Assembly: GCA_945631445.1 (NCBI GenBank)
Contig: CALZCR010000113.1
Location: forward strand, 1 to 6,320
DNA length: 6,320 nucleotides
Reading direction: 5' to 3'
Source of the DNA: an uncultured Corynebacterium sp.
GTDB taxonomy: Bacteria > Actinomycetota > Actinomycetes > Mycobacteriales > Mycobacteriaceae
Shown here: piece by piece, positions 1 through 6,320 of the stretch
Numbering within the stretch: the first letter of the stretch is position 1
How the letters are laid out: each line of letters begins with the position of its first letter
Notes under the pieces: generated by a model
Databases searched by the model: none
The model's input: the letters and a program-made list of their open reading frames with translations, nothing else
Told to the model about the DNA's origin: nothing
Position numbers and translations under genes: made by a program

Positions 1-3000
1 ACCTCGTCTTGGCGGTCCGCGTCCTTGTCCGGGTCCAGCCCCATTTCCTCCAGCCGGATCTGCATCGCGCTCACATAGCGCGCCAGGTGCCGCAGATGCC
101 CTGTCCCATGGGTCGTCACGGCGTTTTTAGGCAACATGAACTCCAACTGGGCGAGCATGTCGTCGATCGCCGGCCCGCTCCACTGCGCCAGCTCGTCTTT
201 GACCTTCGCCAGCAGCACTAACCCGGGGGCCAGGCCCACGACGGCGCGACGAACTTCACCGGGCACCTCCGGGGCGACTTTCGCCTTCAGCGCGTCGAAC
301 TCCTCCGGGGCACGCACCGGCCCGCCGTGGGCGATCATCAGGTCGCGGATCGCGGCGATGCGCGCGTCTTCGACCAAACCCTCGGCCCCGCCGTGCGGGT
401 AGTTGTCCACGGCGACTTTTTGCTGCAACGGCAGCCCCTTGGTCATCTGCTTGGTGTTGACGGTGATCTCGCGCATCAGCAGCGTCAAGGTGGCGGTCAT
501 CATGGAGGCGTCGGCGGCGGCCTTCGTGGGCCACACCTTGACCTCCACGCCGTCGGCGGTGGCCGATAGCGCCGGGTAGGCGGCGACCGTGTGGCCGTCG
601 ACCGTGGTGCTGACCTCTTCCGGGACCTCGCCCAAGTTGCCCGGCGTCCAGTTTTTGACGGCCGTGGCCTCCGCCTTGCGTCCGACCTTGCTCACCGAGG
701 AGCGGATCTGCCCGGCCTGGCGTTGCTTGAGGGCCGCCAAATCCTTGTCGGAGTCGACGACCTGGCCGCGCTTGTCGATCGCCGCGTACGTCATCCGCAG
801 GTGGGCGGGCAGCTTGTCGACGCCGAAGTCGCTGGCGTTGATGCCGCTGCCGCCGAGTTGGCGCAGCGCGTCGGCGAGCTGTTCGGTGATCGGCGCGTCG
901 AAGGGAACCAGCAGCGGTAGGGCGCGTTCGGCGAAGTTCGGGGCCGGGACCACGGAGCGACGGATCGCCTTGGGCAGGGAACGGATCAGCTCGGTGACCA
1001 GTTCTTCGCGCAGCCCGGGCACCAGCCAGTCAAAGCCCTCCTCGTCGATGCCGGCCAACAGCGGGATCGGTATGTTGACGGTCACGCCGTCTTGCGGATG
1101 GCCGGGTTCGAAACGGTAGGTCAGATCGAAGGTCAACGAGCCGGTGCGCCAGGTGTCGGGGAAGGCTTCGCCGGTGACCTGGGTGGCGTCTTGCGCCAAC
1201 AGCGCTTCCGGGTCGAAGTCGAGCAGCTGCGGGTTGGCGGCCTGTTCTTTCTTCCACCAGGAATCGAAGTGGCGCGCGGTGGTCACGGTGGCGGGCAGCT
1301 TGTCGTCGTAGAAATCGAAGAGTGTGTCCTCGTCGACGACCAGTCCGCGGCGGCGTGCCTTTTCCTCCAGCTCGCCGGCTTCTTCTAAGCGGGCGACGTT
1401 GCGCTTGTAGAACTCGTGGTGGGTGTTCCAGTCGCCTTCGATCAGGGCGTGGCGGATGAACATGTCGCGGGCGGCTTCCGGGTCCACCCGGTGGTAGGGC
1501 ACCAACCGGTCGGCGACGACGGTGACCCCGTAGACCGTGGATTTCTGGTGCGCCATCGCCGCGGCCCGCTTACGCGACCACACCGGGTCGCTGTAGGTGT
1601 GCTTGAGCAACGAACCGGCGACGTCTTCGACCCAGGCGGGCTCGATGGCGGCGACATCGCGCGCCCACAGCCGGGAGGTCTCCACCAGCTCGGCGGCCAT
1701 GATGAACTCCGGCGGCTTCTTGGCCAGCGAGGAACCCGGGAAGATGAGGAAGCGGGTGCCGCGGGCGCCCTTGAACTCCTTGGAGTTGCCGTCCCGGGCG
1801 CCGATATTGGACAACAGTCCCGTCAACAGTGATTTGTGGATGCCGGTGACGTCGCGTTTGCCCACGACCTTGTCCTTCGACGACCAACCCAGCTGGCGGG
1901 AGACCCCGCGCAGCTGGCACACTAGGTCGTACCACTCGCGGATGCGCATGTAGTGCAGGTATTCGCCCTTCATGCGTTTACGGAAGGCGTTGCCCGAGAG
2001 ATCGTCGCGGGAGTCGTTGATGTAGTCCCACAGCTTCAGGGTGCTCAAAAAGTCCGAGGTGGGGTCCTTGAACCGGGCATGCGCCTGATCCGCCTGCGCC
2101 TGCTTTTCCAGGGGGCGCTCGCGCACGTCCTGGATGGTCATGGCGGCCACCAGCGCGGTGACGTCGTCGAGCACTCCCAGGCGGTTGCCCGCGACCAGCA
2201 TGCGCGCCATCCGCGGGTCCACCGGCAGACGGGAGAGGTCCCGGCCGATGGGGGTCAGCACCGGCGCGCCGTCGCGTTCTTCGTTCGGTTCGACCGCGCC
2301 GAGTTCGTGCAGCAAGGCCAGGCCGTCGCGCACCGCGCGTTTTTCCGGCGGTTGGACGAAGGGGAACTCTTCGATGTCACCGAGCCGCAGCGAAATCATC
2401 TGCAGGATGACACTGGCCAGGTTGGTGCGCAGAATCTCCGGGTCGGTGAACTCCGGCCGCGACTCGAAGTCTTCTTCCGAATACAGGCGGATGGCCACGC
2501 CGTCGGCCACGCGACCGGAACGGCCCGAGCGCTGGTTCGCGCTGGCCTGGGAAATCGGTTCGATCGGCAGGCGCTGCACCTTCGTGCGCGTCGAGTAGCG
2601 CGAGATGCGCGCCGTGCCGGTATCGACCACGTAGTGGATGCCCGGCACCGTCAGCGAGGTCTCCGCGATATTGGTCGCCAGCACGATGCGCCGGCCCGAA
2701 TGCGGGCTAAAGACCCGGTGCTGTTCCTGGTTCGACAGCCGGCCGAACAGGGGGGTGGCCTCCACCCCGCGCCAGCGTCGTCCCTCGATGGCCTCCATGG
2801 CGTCGCGGATGTCGCGCTCGCCGGGGAAGAAACACAGGATATCGCCCGGTCCTTCGGCCATGAGCTCCTCGATCGCGTCGCACAGCCCGTCCAGCGGGTC
2901 GACGTCGATGAGTTTGCCGTCGACCTCCGCCTCCAGCGGCCGGTAACGGATCTCCACCGGGTAGGTGCGCCCGGAGACTTCGATGATCGGGGCGGGGGAG

Positions 3001-3719
3001 CCGTCGGCGGCTGCGAAGTGCTCCGCGAAACGCTCCGGGTCGATCGTCGCCGAGGTGATAATCACCTTCAGATCCGGACGCTTGGGCAACAGCCGCCGGA
3101 GATACCCCAGCAAAAAGTCGATGTTCAGGCTGCGCTCGTGCGCTTCGTCGATGATGATTGTGTCGTAGGCGTTGAGGAAGCGGTCGCGCTGCATCTCCGC
3201 GAGCAAGATGCCGTCCGTCATCAGCTTCACGGCCGTCGAGGCAGAGACCCGGTCGTCGAAACGGATCGCGTAGCCGACGGTCTCGCCGATCTTTTGGCCC
3301 AGCTCATCCGAGATCCGCTCCGCGACCGTGCGCGCGGCCAACCGGCGCGGCTGCGTGTGCCCGATCAACCCACGACGGCCCCGGCCCAGGTCCAGGCAGA
3401 TCTTCGGGATCTGCGTCGTCTTTCCGGAACCGGTCTCACCGGCGATGATGACGACCTGGTTGTTCTTGATCGCCTCGGCGATGTCGTCGCGGCGGTCACT
3501 GACCGGCAGCTGCTCCGGGTAAGTGATCGCGGGGATGGCCTCCGCCACGCGCGTCACCCGCTGCGCGGCGGCGGCGATCTCGGCGCCGATCTCGCTCAGC
3601 GCCTTGGGCGCGCGCGCCTTACGCAGCCGACGGCGGAAATTCCGTTCGTCGGCCAGCGTCACACCGTCAAGGGCCGCGTACAGGTCGTCGCGGGTGGGAA
3701 CTGCATCGGAAGTAGTCAT
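1..3719 (-). CDS. hrpA: ATP-dependent RNA helicase HrpA (DEAH box), C-terminus cut by window edge
   Basis: Superfamily 2 DEAH-box RNA helicase, expected to be cytoplasmic, using ATP to remodel RNA or ribonucleoprotein. E. coli HrpA has been linked to mRNA processing and rescue of stalled ribosomes; a role here is inferred. I see 1,239 uninterrupted codons. Motifs in order: Walker A GETGSGKT (94-101), Ia TQPRRLAA (122-129), DEAH (191-194), SAT (223-225), a PGERDI strand (299-304), V TNIAETS (349-355) and VI QRSGRSGR (396-403). An HA2-type helical region follows at about 440-530, then an OB-like segment, then the long C-terminal extension (about 680 onward, DUF3418-like) that separates HrpA from shorter DEAH helicases. 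Motif VI has Ser where many HrpA proteins have Cys. Bacterial HrpA is about 1,300 residues, so roughly 60 are missing. The ATG at 3719 is the first possible in-frame start, because a TAG lies three codons upstream. No Shine-Dalgarno sequence is visible. The gene is divergent from the membrane-protein gene. Confidence 0.96.
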   Translation of the reverse strand, partial: MTTSDAVPTRDDLYAALDGVTLADERNFRRRLRKARAPKALSEIGAEIAAAAQRVTRVAEAIPAITYPEQLPVSDRRDDIAEAIKNNQVVIIAGETGSGKTTQIPKICLDLGRGRRGLIGHTQPRRLAARTVAERISDELGQKIGETVGYAIRFDDRVSASTAVKLMTDGILLAEMQRDRFLNAYDTIIIDEAHERSLNIDFLLGYLRRLLPKRPDLKVIITSATIDPERFAEHFAAADGSPAPIIEVSGRTYPVEIRYRPLEAEVDGKLIDVDPLDGLCDAIEELMAEGPGDILCFFPGERDIRDAMEAIEGRRWRGVEATPLFGRLSNQEQHRVFSPHSGRRIVLATNIAETSLTVPGIHYVVDTGTARISRYSTRTKVQRLPIEPISQASANQRSGRSGRVADGVAIRLYSEEDFESRPEFTDPEILRTNLASVILQMISLRLGDIEEFPFVQPPEKRAVRDGLALLHELGAVEPNEERDGAPVLTPIGRDLSRLPVDPRMARMLVAGNRLGVLDDVTALVAAMTIQDVRERPLEKQAQADQAHARFKDPTSDFLSTLKLWDYINDSRDDLSGNAFRKRMKGEYLHYMRIREWYDLVCQLRGVSRQLGWSSKDKVVGKRDVTGIHKSLLTGLLSNIGARDGNSKEFKGARGTRFLIFPGSSLAKKPPEFIMAAELVETSRLWARDVAAIEPAWVEDVAGSLLKHTYSDPVWSRKRAAAMAHQKSTVYGVTVVADRLVPYHRVDPEAARDMFIRHALIEGDWNTHHEFYKRNVARLEEAGELEEKARRRGLVVDEDTLFDFYDDKLPATVTTARHFDSWWKKEQAANPQLLDFDPEALLAQDATQVTGEAFPDTWRTGSLTFDLTYRFEPGHPQDGVTVNIPIPLLAGIDEEGFDWLVPGLREELVTELIRSLPKAIRRSVVPAPNFAERALPLLVPFDAPITEQLADALRQLGGSGINASDFGVDKLPAHLRMTYAAIDKRGQVVDSDKDLAALKQRQAGQIRSSVSKVGRKAEATAVKNWTPGNLGEVPEEVSTTVDGHTVAAYPALSATADGVEVKVWPTKAAADASMMTATLTLLMREITVNTKQMTKGLPLQQKVAVDNYPHGGAEGLVEDARIAAIRDLMIAHGGPVRAPEEFDALKAKVAPEVPGEVRRAVVGLAPGLVLLAKVKDELAQWSGPAIDDMLAQLEFMLPKNAVTTHGTGHLRHLARYVSAMQIRLEEMGLDPDKDADRQDE

Positions 3720-3731
3720 AGTCGTCTAAGC

Positions 3732-3737
3732 ATGTTA
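3732..3737 (-). promoter_or_regulatory. Candidate -10 element of hrpA, giving a near-leaderless start
   Basis: On the minus strand the hexamer TAACAT (4 of 6 matches to TATAAT) lies 12 nt before the hrpA ATG. Transcription starting 6-8 nt after it would leave a leader of only about 4-6 nt. This agrees with the absence of a purine-rich ribosome binding site. No good -35 box is visible at the usual distance, which is common for actinobacterial promoters. The call is inference from position and a weak match. Confidence 0.3.
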
Positions 3738-3773
3738 CCCGCCTAGCCAGCGGGGAAGCCACCGTCAGCGCCA

Positions 3774-3786
3774 CCTCCGTTGGAGG
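3774..3786. repeat. 13-bp perfect palindrome CCTCC-GTT-GGAGG in the divergent intergenic region
   Basis: The two 5-bp arms are perfectly complementary around a 3-nt centre. The site lies 55 bp from the hrpA start and 70 bp from the membrane-protein start, between the two apparent promoters. It could be a small operator or a chance match in GC-rich DNA. It has no T-run, and genes run away from it on both sides, so a terminator is unlikely. Confidence 0.4.
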
Positions 3787-3816
3787 CCGTGTGCAGCGCG
3801 GTGCGGTGGCCTGCCG

Positions 3817-3822
3817 TAATCT
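3817..3822 (+). promoter_or_regulatory. Possible -10 element for the membrane-protein gene
   Basis: TAATCT fits only the loose actinobacterial TANNNT pattern. It lies 33 nt before the ATG at 3856, which would give a leader of roughly 25-28 nt containing the ribosome binding site. No recognisable -35 sequence precedes it. This is a weak positional guess. Confidence 0.2.
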
Positions 3823-3840
3823 GGGCGGCGACCTCTAGGC

Positions 3841-3847
3841 GAAAGGG
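3841..3847 (+). promoter_or_regulatory. Ribosome binding site that fixes the start at 3856
   Basis: GAAAGGG matches the first part of the anti-16S consensus GAAAGGAGG and ends 8 nt before the ATG at 3856. The alternative in-frame GTG at 3847 overlaps this Shine-Dalgarno sequence and has no good one of its own. The ATG is therefore the preferred start, and the protein begins MSTPSHGG rather than three residues earlier. Confidence 0.7.
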
Positions 3848-3855
3848 TGTTTTTC

Positions 3856-4995
3856 ATGAGCACACCATCTCACGGCGGGCCGGACGACCCGCACGATCCT
3901 GACGGGCGCCGACCAGGCCCCGACGACGCCGCCGGCGGCGGCGACCTCGATCCGCAGGGCCCGGGGCACTCGGGCGGTTACCCCGACTATCCGTCGTACC
4001 CGCCGACGCCGCACCCCGAGGACGGCGGCGGGCGCCCGCAGGACCCCGCGAGCGGATACGGCGGCTACGACGAATCCGGCGGTTACACCCAGCCCGGAGC
4101 CTTCGGTCAGGACCCGGCGGCGTCCCAGGGTTACGGCAGCTACGCCGGCTACGGCGGATACCAGGCCCCTTACGACCAGTCCGGTTACGGCGCAGAGCCC
4201 GGCGCCGCGGAGCAGGGCACCGGAAAAATCGACGTGCTGCGCGCCGTCGGCTGGGGATTTCAGACCACCTTCCGCAACTGGAAGGTGTGGGTCATGGTCA
4301 TCCTCGCGTTCCTGGTCCTCGCGCTGGTGGGCGCGATCGCGTACTTTGCCGTGGTGATGGCCCAGGTCGCCGCCATCGAAGCCGGAGAACCCATCGCCGG
4401 CGGCGGGGCGGGCACGGCGATCTTCACGGTGGTCGTCACGATTATCAGCCTGGTGGTGTGGCTGTGTCTGATCCGGGGCGCGCTGCACCAGGTCGATACC
4501 CCACAGATGGGGTGGCGCCATTTCTTCCGCGACGTCAACGTCTTTCCGGTCATCGTCCAACAATTGCTGGTCGGCGTGGTGCTGACCATGGTCATGCTGC
4601 TGCCCATGCTGCCGCTGCTGCTGTCGCTGACGTCGGTGGAACAGCAGCCCGTCTCGGATGAGGAAGCGATCGCCGCCGTCGTCTTGCCCATGCTCGGCGG
4701 CATCCTGGGCACTTTGCTGCTGGCCGTGCTGATCACCCCGTTCACCATGTTCATGCCCTACTACCTGGTGGAGCGCCGGGAGAAGTTCTTCGGCTCCATC
4801 AAGCAAGGTGTCAAGGCCGGCGGCCGAAACTACGGTCGCCTGGTGCTCTACCAGGTGGTGGTGTCCTTGGTCAGCGGTGTGCTCTCGATGTTCACCTTCG
4901 GCCTGGTGTCTATCCTGCTGGCCCCGATACTCATCTTGATCACCGCGCACATGTACCGCCAGGCCGCCGGCGGTCAGATACCCGCGCAGGTCTAA
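3856..4995 (+). CDS. Polytopic membrane protein with a Gly/Tyr/Pro-rich N-terminal tail, function unknown
   Basis: This 379-residue protein has no function I recognise. Residues 1-120 are a low-complexity, probably disordered tail. It is Asp/Pro/Gly-rich at first, then has 12 tyrosines between 42 and 111 in GY, SY and AY steps, including Y93, Y96, Y99 and Y102 at intervals of three. A short amphipathic stretch (about 124-143, KIDVLRAVGWGF) leads into the membrane part. Hydrophobic segments lie at about 144-170, 187-208, 231-257, 271-303, 326-345 and 346-366, suggesting six helices. There is no N-terminal signal peptide, so the tail is probably cytoplasmic. The charged, aromatic loop at 302-325 (YYLVERREKFF) resembles loops in broad families of integral membrane proteins of unknown function in actinobacteria. 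No catalytic motif is visible. The gene is divergent from hrpA and convergent with oxyR, so it is probably transcribed alone. The reading as a real gene is supported by its ribosome binding site and hydrophobic pattern. Confidence 0.9.
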   Translation: MSTPSHGGPDDPHDPDGRRPGPDDAAGGGDLDPQGPGHSGGYPDYPSYPPTPHPEDGGGRPQDPASGYGGYDESGGYTQPGAFGQDPAASQGYGSYAGYGGYQAPYDQSGYGAEPGAAEQGTGKIDVLRAVGWGFQTTFRNWKVWVMVILAFLVLALVGAIAYFAVVMAQVAAIEAGEPIAGGGAGTAIFTVVVTIISLVVWLCLIRGALHQVDTPQMGWRHFFRDVNVFPVIVQQLLVGVVLTMVMLLPMLPLLLSLTSVEQQPVSDEEAIAAVVLPMLGGILGTLLLAVLITPFTMFMPYYLVERREKFFGSIKQGVKAGGRNYGRLVLYQVVVSLVSGVLSMFTFGLVSILLAPILILITAHMYRQAAGGQIPAQV

Positions 4996-5015
4996 AGAGC
5001 CGGAGGACAGAGGCG

Positions 5016-5085
5016 AAAAACACTGACGCCCCGTCCCAGGCACACGACCGGAAAACATTCCGGGACGGTGCTCTGGGCGGGGCGT
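5016..5085 (-). terminator. Compound hairpin with T-run, likely the oxyR terminator
   Basis: The outer arms at 5026-5039 and 5073-5085 are complementary over 13 bp, with one unpaired T at about position 5034 (ACGCCCCG-T-CCCAG against CTGGGCGGGGCGT). Inside sits a second perfect hairpin: CCGGAA (5048-5053), loop AACA, TTCCGG (5058-5063). Read on the minus strand, after oxyR, the outer stem is followed by 5 nt and then five T residues (A5016-A5020 on the plus strand). Read on the plus strand there is no T-run, so the fit is best for oxyR. The structure may also stop transcripts from the convergent membrane-protein gene. The 5-nt gap before the T-run is longer than in a classic intrinsic terminator. 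Confidence 0.6.
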
Positions 5086-5119
5086 ACGTCGTCGTTGGGG
5101 CGTGGGCGCGCCCGGAAGG

Positions 5120-6097
5120 TTAGGCGGCGTAGTCCGGGGCTAAGGTGGCGCGCTGGTGGTTGGCCTCCGGCAACGACGAGGTGAAGGATTCCGCGATGAT
5201 GGAACCGAGCTCCTTGAATTCCTCGGCGCGCGAAGACGAGGAGCGAAACACCATGCCGATTTCACGTTCGGCGTTGACGCCTTCGGCGAAGTAGGACACG
5301 GACAGCCCCGGGCGGGAGCATTCCGCCTCGAGCGCGGAAATCGGCACCAGCGTGCCGCCGAGGCCGGCGACCACGAGCTGGATGACGGTGGTCAGCGACG
5401 CGGCACGGGTGACGGTGTTGGCCGCCTCCGAGGGGTTGACTGAGGCGCGACGGCACAGGTCGAGGACCTGGTCGCGCAGGCAGTGACCGTCGTCGAGCAG
5501 CAGCAACTCGATTTCGTGGAGTTCCTCGAGGGTGAGGTCATCCCGTCCGCCGAGGGGGTGGCCTTCGGGGAGGACGACGACGAATTCCTCGCGGTACAGC
5601 GGGACTTCGATTAAGCCGGAGGCCTCGGAGGGCAGGGCGATGACGCCGGCGTCGATCTGGCCGTCGCGCAGCTGCTGCAGCAGGTGCTTGGTCTGCTCCT
5701 CGACGATGCGCGGCTCCAGGTCCGGGTAGTGGTCCTTGAAGCCGGTGAGGACGCCGGTCAGCAGGTAGGGGGCCACGGTGGGGATCAGGCCCAGCGTCAG
5801 AGGGCCGGAGAGGGTGCCGTTGGCTCCGCGCGAGTGGGCGAGGAAAGTGTCGGCGGCTTCCAGGGTGGCCTTGGCGTAGGGCAGCAGCTCCTCACCGACG
5901 GGGGTGACGATGACTTTGCGGGTGGAGCGCTCGATCAGTTGGACGCCGAGCCCGTTCTCTAAGGCAACGAGTGCCTGGGAGAGGGAGGGCTGGGAAATGG
6001 ACAGCTTGCTGGCTGCCGTGCCGAAGTGCTTGTTTTCGGCGATGGTCACAAACGTCCGCATCTGGGCGAGCGTGGGCCGGTATTCCTTAGTGCTCAT
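5120..6097 (-). CDS. oxyR: Hydrogen-peroxide-sensing LysR-type regulator OxyR
   Basis: This 325-residue LysR-family regulator is close to the usual OxyR length. It has an N-terminal winged helix-turn-helix (about 8-67) with the typical stretch AASKLSISQPSLSQALVALE, a linker helix, and a periplasmic-binding-protein-like sensor domain (about 96-305). The sensing cysteines are Cys206 and Cys215 in GHCLRDQVLDLC. Thr107, Thr136 and Arg278 are also present; in C. glutamicum OxyR, residues at these numbers are reported around the peroxide pocket. From family knowledge, peroxide oxidises the first cysteine, a disulfide forms, and DNA contacts change. In corynebacteria OxyR is described mainly as a repressor of catalase, Dps and ferritin genes that is relieved by peroxide. 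The ATG at 6097 gives the expected N-terminus (MSTKEYRPTLAQ). There is no Shine-Dalgarno sequence before it. A further cysteine, Cys260, lies outside the redox pair. Confidence 0.96.
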   Translation of the reverse strand: MSTKEYRPTLAQMRTFVTIAENKHFGTAASKLSISQPSLSQALVALENGLGVQLIERSTRKVIVTPVGEELLPYAKATLEAADTFLAHSRGANGTLSGPLTLGLIPTVAPYLLTGVLTGFKDHYPDLEPRIVEEQTKHLLQQLRDGQIDAGVIALPSEASGLIEVPLYREEFVVVLPEGHPLGGRDDLTLEELHEIELLLLDDGHCLRDQVLDLCRRASVNPSEAANTVTRAASLTTVIQLVVAGLGGTLVPISALEAECSRPGLSVSYFAEGVNAEREIGMVFRSSSSRAEEFKELGSIIAESFTSSLPEANHQRATLAPDYAA

Positions 6098-6105
6098 ACG
6101 TTTAA

Positions 6106-6111
6106 ACTATA
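6106..6111 (-). promoter_or_regulatory. Candidate -10 element of oxyR, short-leader or leaderless start
   Basis: On the minus strand TATAGT matches TATAAT at 5 of 6 positions and ends 8 nt before the oxyR ATG. Transcription would then begin at or just before the start codon. This explains why the intervening bases (TTAAACGT) hold no ribosome binding site. No convincing -35 box is present about 17 nt further upstream. A promoter farther upstream cannot be excluded. Confidence 0.5.
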
Positions 6112-6168
6112 TACCAACCGATAGGCATTCCATACATTCGACCTGATATGAATTCATGGTTTGCCTAT
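6107..6168. promoter_or_regulatory. Inverted repeats upstream of oxyR, possible OxyR operator
   Basis: CTAT (6107-6110) and ATAG (6121-6124) face each other across 10 bp, and the first overlaps the likely -10 box. ATAGGCA (6121-6127) is the exact reverse complement of TGCCTAT (6162-6168), with centres 41 bp apart, about four helical turns. The ATAG/CTAT elements are the same ones found in the E. coli OxyR consensus (ATAG-N7-CTAT pairs), but the spacing here differs. A perfect ATGAATTCAT palindrome (6148-6157) lies between the arms. Autorepression by LysR-type regulators is common, and binding here would cover the promoter. The assignment to OxyR is inference. Confidence 0.35.
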
Positions 6169-6169
6169 T

Positions 6170-6320
6170 GCTGCAGGTGTACGGGTTGAGGCTCGTGCCC
6201 GCCCAGAGTGTTCCGCCGCTGCCGGGTCACGGGCCGATAAGTTCTCCGCATCATAATCTTTGCCGGCGGGAAAATCCATTCTGCGACAAGTGTTTCCGCA
6301 GCGGTGGGCGGGGCTCTTCC
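6170..6320. other. GC-rich stretch upstream of oxyR with no gene recognised
   Basis: I see no open reading frame with credible coding character in these 151 bases. The only promoter-like marks are overlapping hexamers: CATAAT on the plus strand (6252-6257) and TATGAT on the minus strand (6250-6255), each matching TATAAT at 5 of 6. CCCGCCCA (6198-6205) and TGGGCGGG (6305-6312) are complementary but about 100 bp apart. This may be the 5' region of a divergent gene beyond the window, or an upstream part of the oxyR control region. Confidence 0.35.

Noticed and set aside
589..1119. A 176-codon plus-strand frame within hrpA
   Set aside because: It is a shadow of the HrpA C-terminal extension, has low-complexity Ser/Arg composition, and lacks a credible ribosome binding site or domain.
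1953..3746. A 597-codon open frame on the plus strand, antisense to hrpA
   Set aside because: Its product is rich in Arg, Gly, Asp, His and Gln without any recognisable fold. It lies opposite an unbroken helicase with all its motifs. Long antisense frames are expected in GC-rich coding DNA.
3847..3849. GTG as the start of the membrane-protein gene
   Set aside because: It overlaps the GAAAGGG Shine-Dalgarno sequence that serves the ATG at 3856, and adds only three residues.
3835..5058. A 407-codon open frame on the minus strand, antisense to the membrane-protein gene
   Set aside because: The product is a His/Gln/Asp/Arg-rich string typical of the reverse reading of a hydrophobic protein. It also runs through the terminator hairpin. 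The plus-strand gene has the ribosome binding site and membrane segments.
5104..5113. GGGCGCGCCC palindrome just after the oxyR stop codon
   Set aside because: It has no loop and no T-run, and such strings are frequent in GC-rich DNA. The larger hairpin next to it explains termination better.
6198..6312. CCCGCCCA and TGGGCGGG as a long-range inverted repeat
   Set aside because: An 8-bp G/C-only match about 100 bp apart is expected by chance here, and the window ends before any surrounding structure can be judged.
1..6320. Mobile element, CRISPR array, defence island or toxin-antitoxin module
   Set aside because: The three genes are full-length or edge-cut core-type genes. There are no direct repeats, no transposase or integrase frames, no evident composition shift, and little non-coding space.

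Overview
The window looks like ordinary chromosomal DNA from a high-GC actinobacterium, most likely a Corynebacterium. The best evidence is the LysR-type protein at its right end. It has OxyR features at the residue numbers I recall for C. glutamicum OxyR: Cys206 and Cys215, plus Thr107, Thr136 and Arg278. A large HrpA-type helicase and a Gly/Tyr/Pro-tailed membrane protein beside it fit that genus. The genus call rests on protein recognition, not on a database search.

Layout, left to right. Bases 1-3719 (minus strand) encode HrpA, a DEAH-box RNA helicase. I translated it by eye from its ATG at 3719 to the window edge: 1,239 codons with no stop or frameshift. Only the last few dozen residues lie outside the window. 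Bases 3720-3855 form a divergent intergenic region with a perfect CCTCC-GTT-GGAGG palindrome. Bases 3856-4995 (plus strand) encode a 379-residue polytopic membrane protein with a disordered Gly/Tyr/Pro-rich N-terminal tail. Bases 4996-5119 separate this gene from the convergent oxyR and hold a large compound hairpin that reads best as the oxyR terminator. Bases 5120-6097 (minus strand) are oxyR. Bases 6098-6320 are an AT-richer oxyR promoter region followed by GC-rich sequence in which I see no gene.

How the genes relate. OxyR senses hydrogen peroxide through a Cys pair and controls peroxide-defence genes. HrpA acts on RNA or ribosomes. The membrane protein is of unknown function. Three genes in alternating orientation, each with its own apparent promoter, do not form an operon. 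The link is conserved neighbourhood at most.

I found no mobile element, CRISPR array, tRNA, rRNA or toxin-antitoxin module, and no convincing sign of a new system. The observations most worth checking are these: two minus-strand genes appear to start with little or no leader; a symmetric inverted-repeat arrangement upstream of oxyR could be an autoregulatory site; and the membrane protein has a tyrosine-periodic low-complexity tail.
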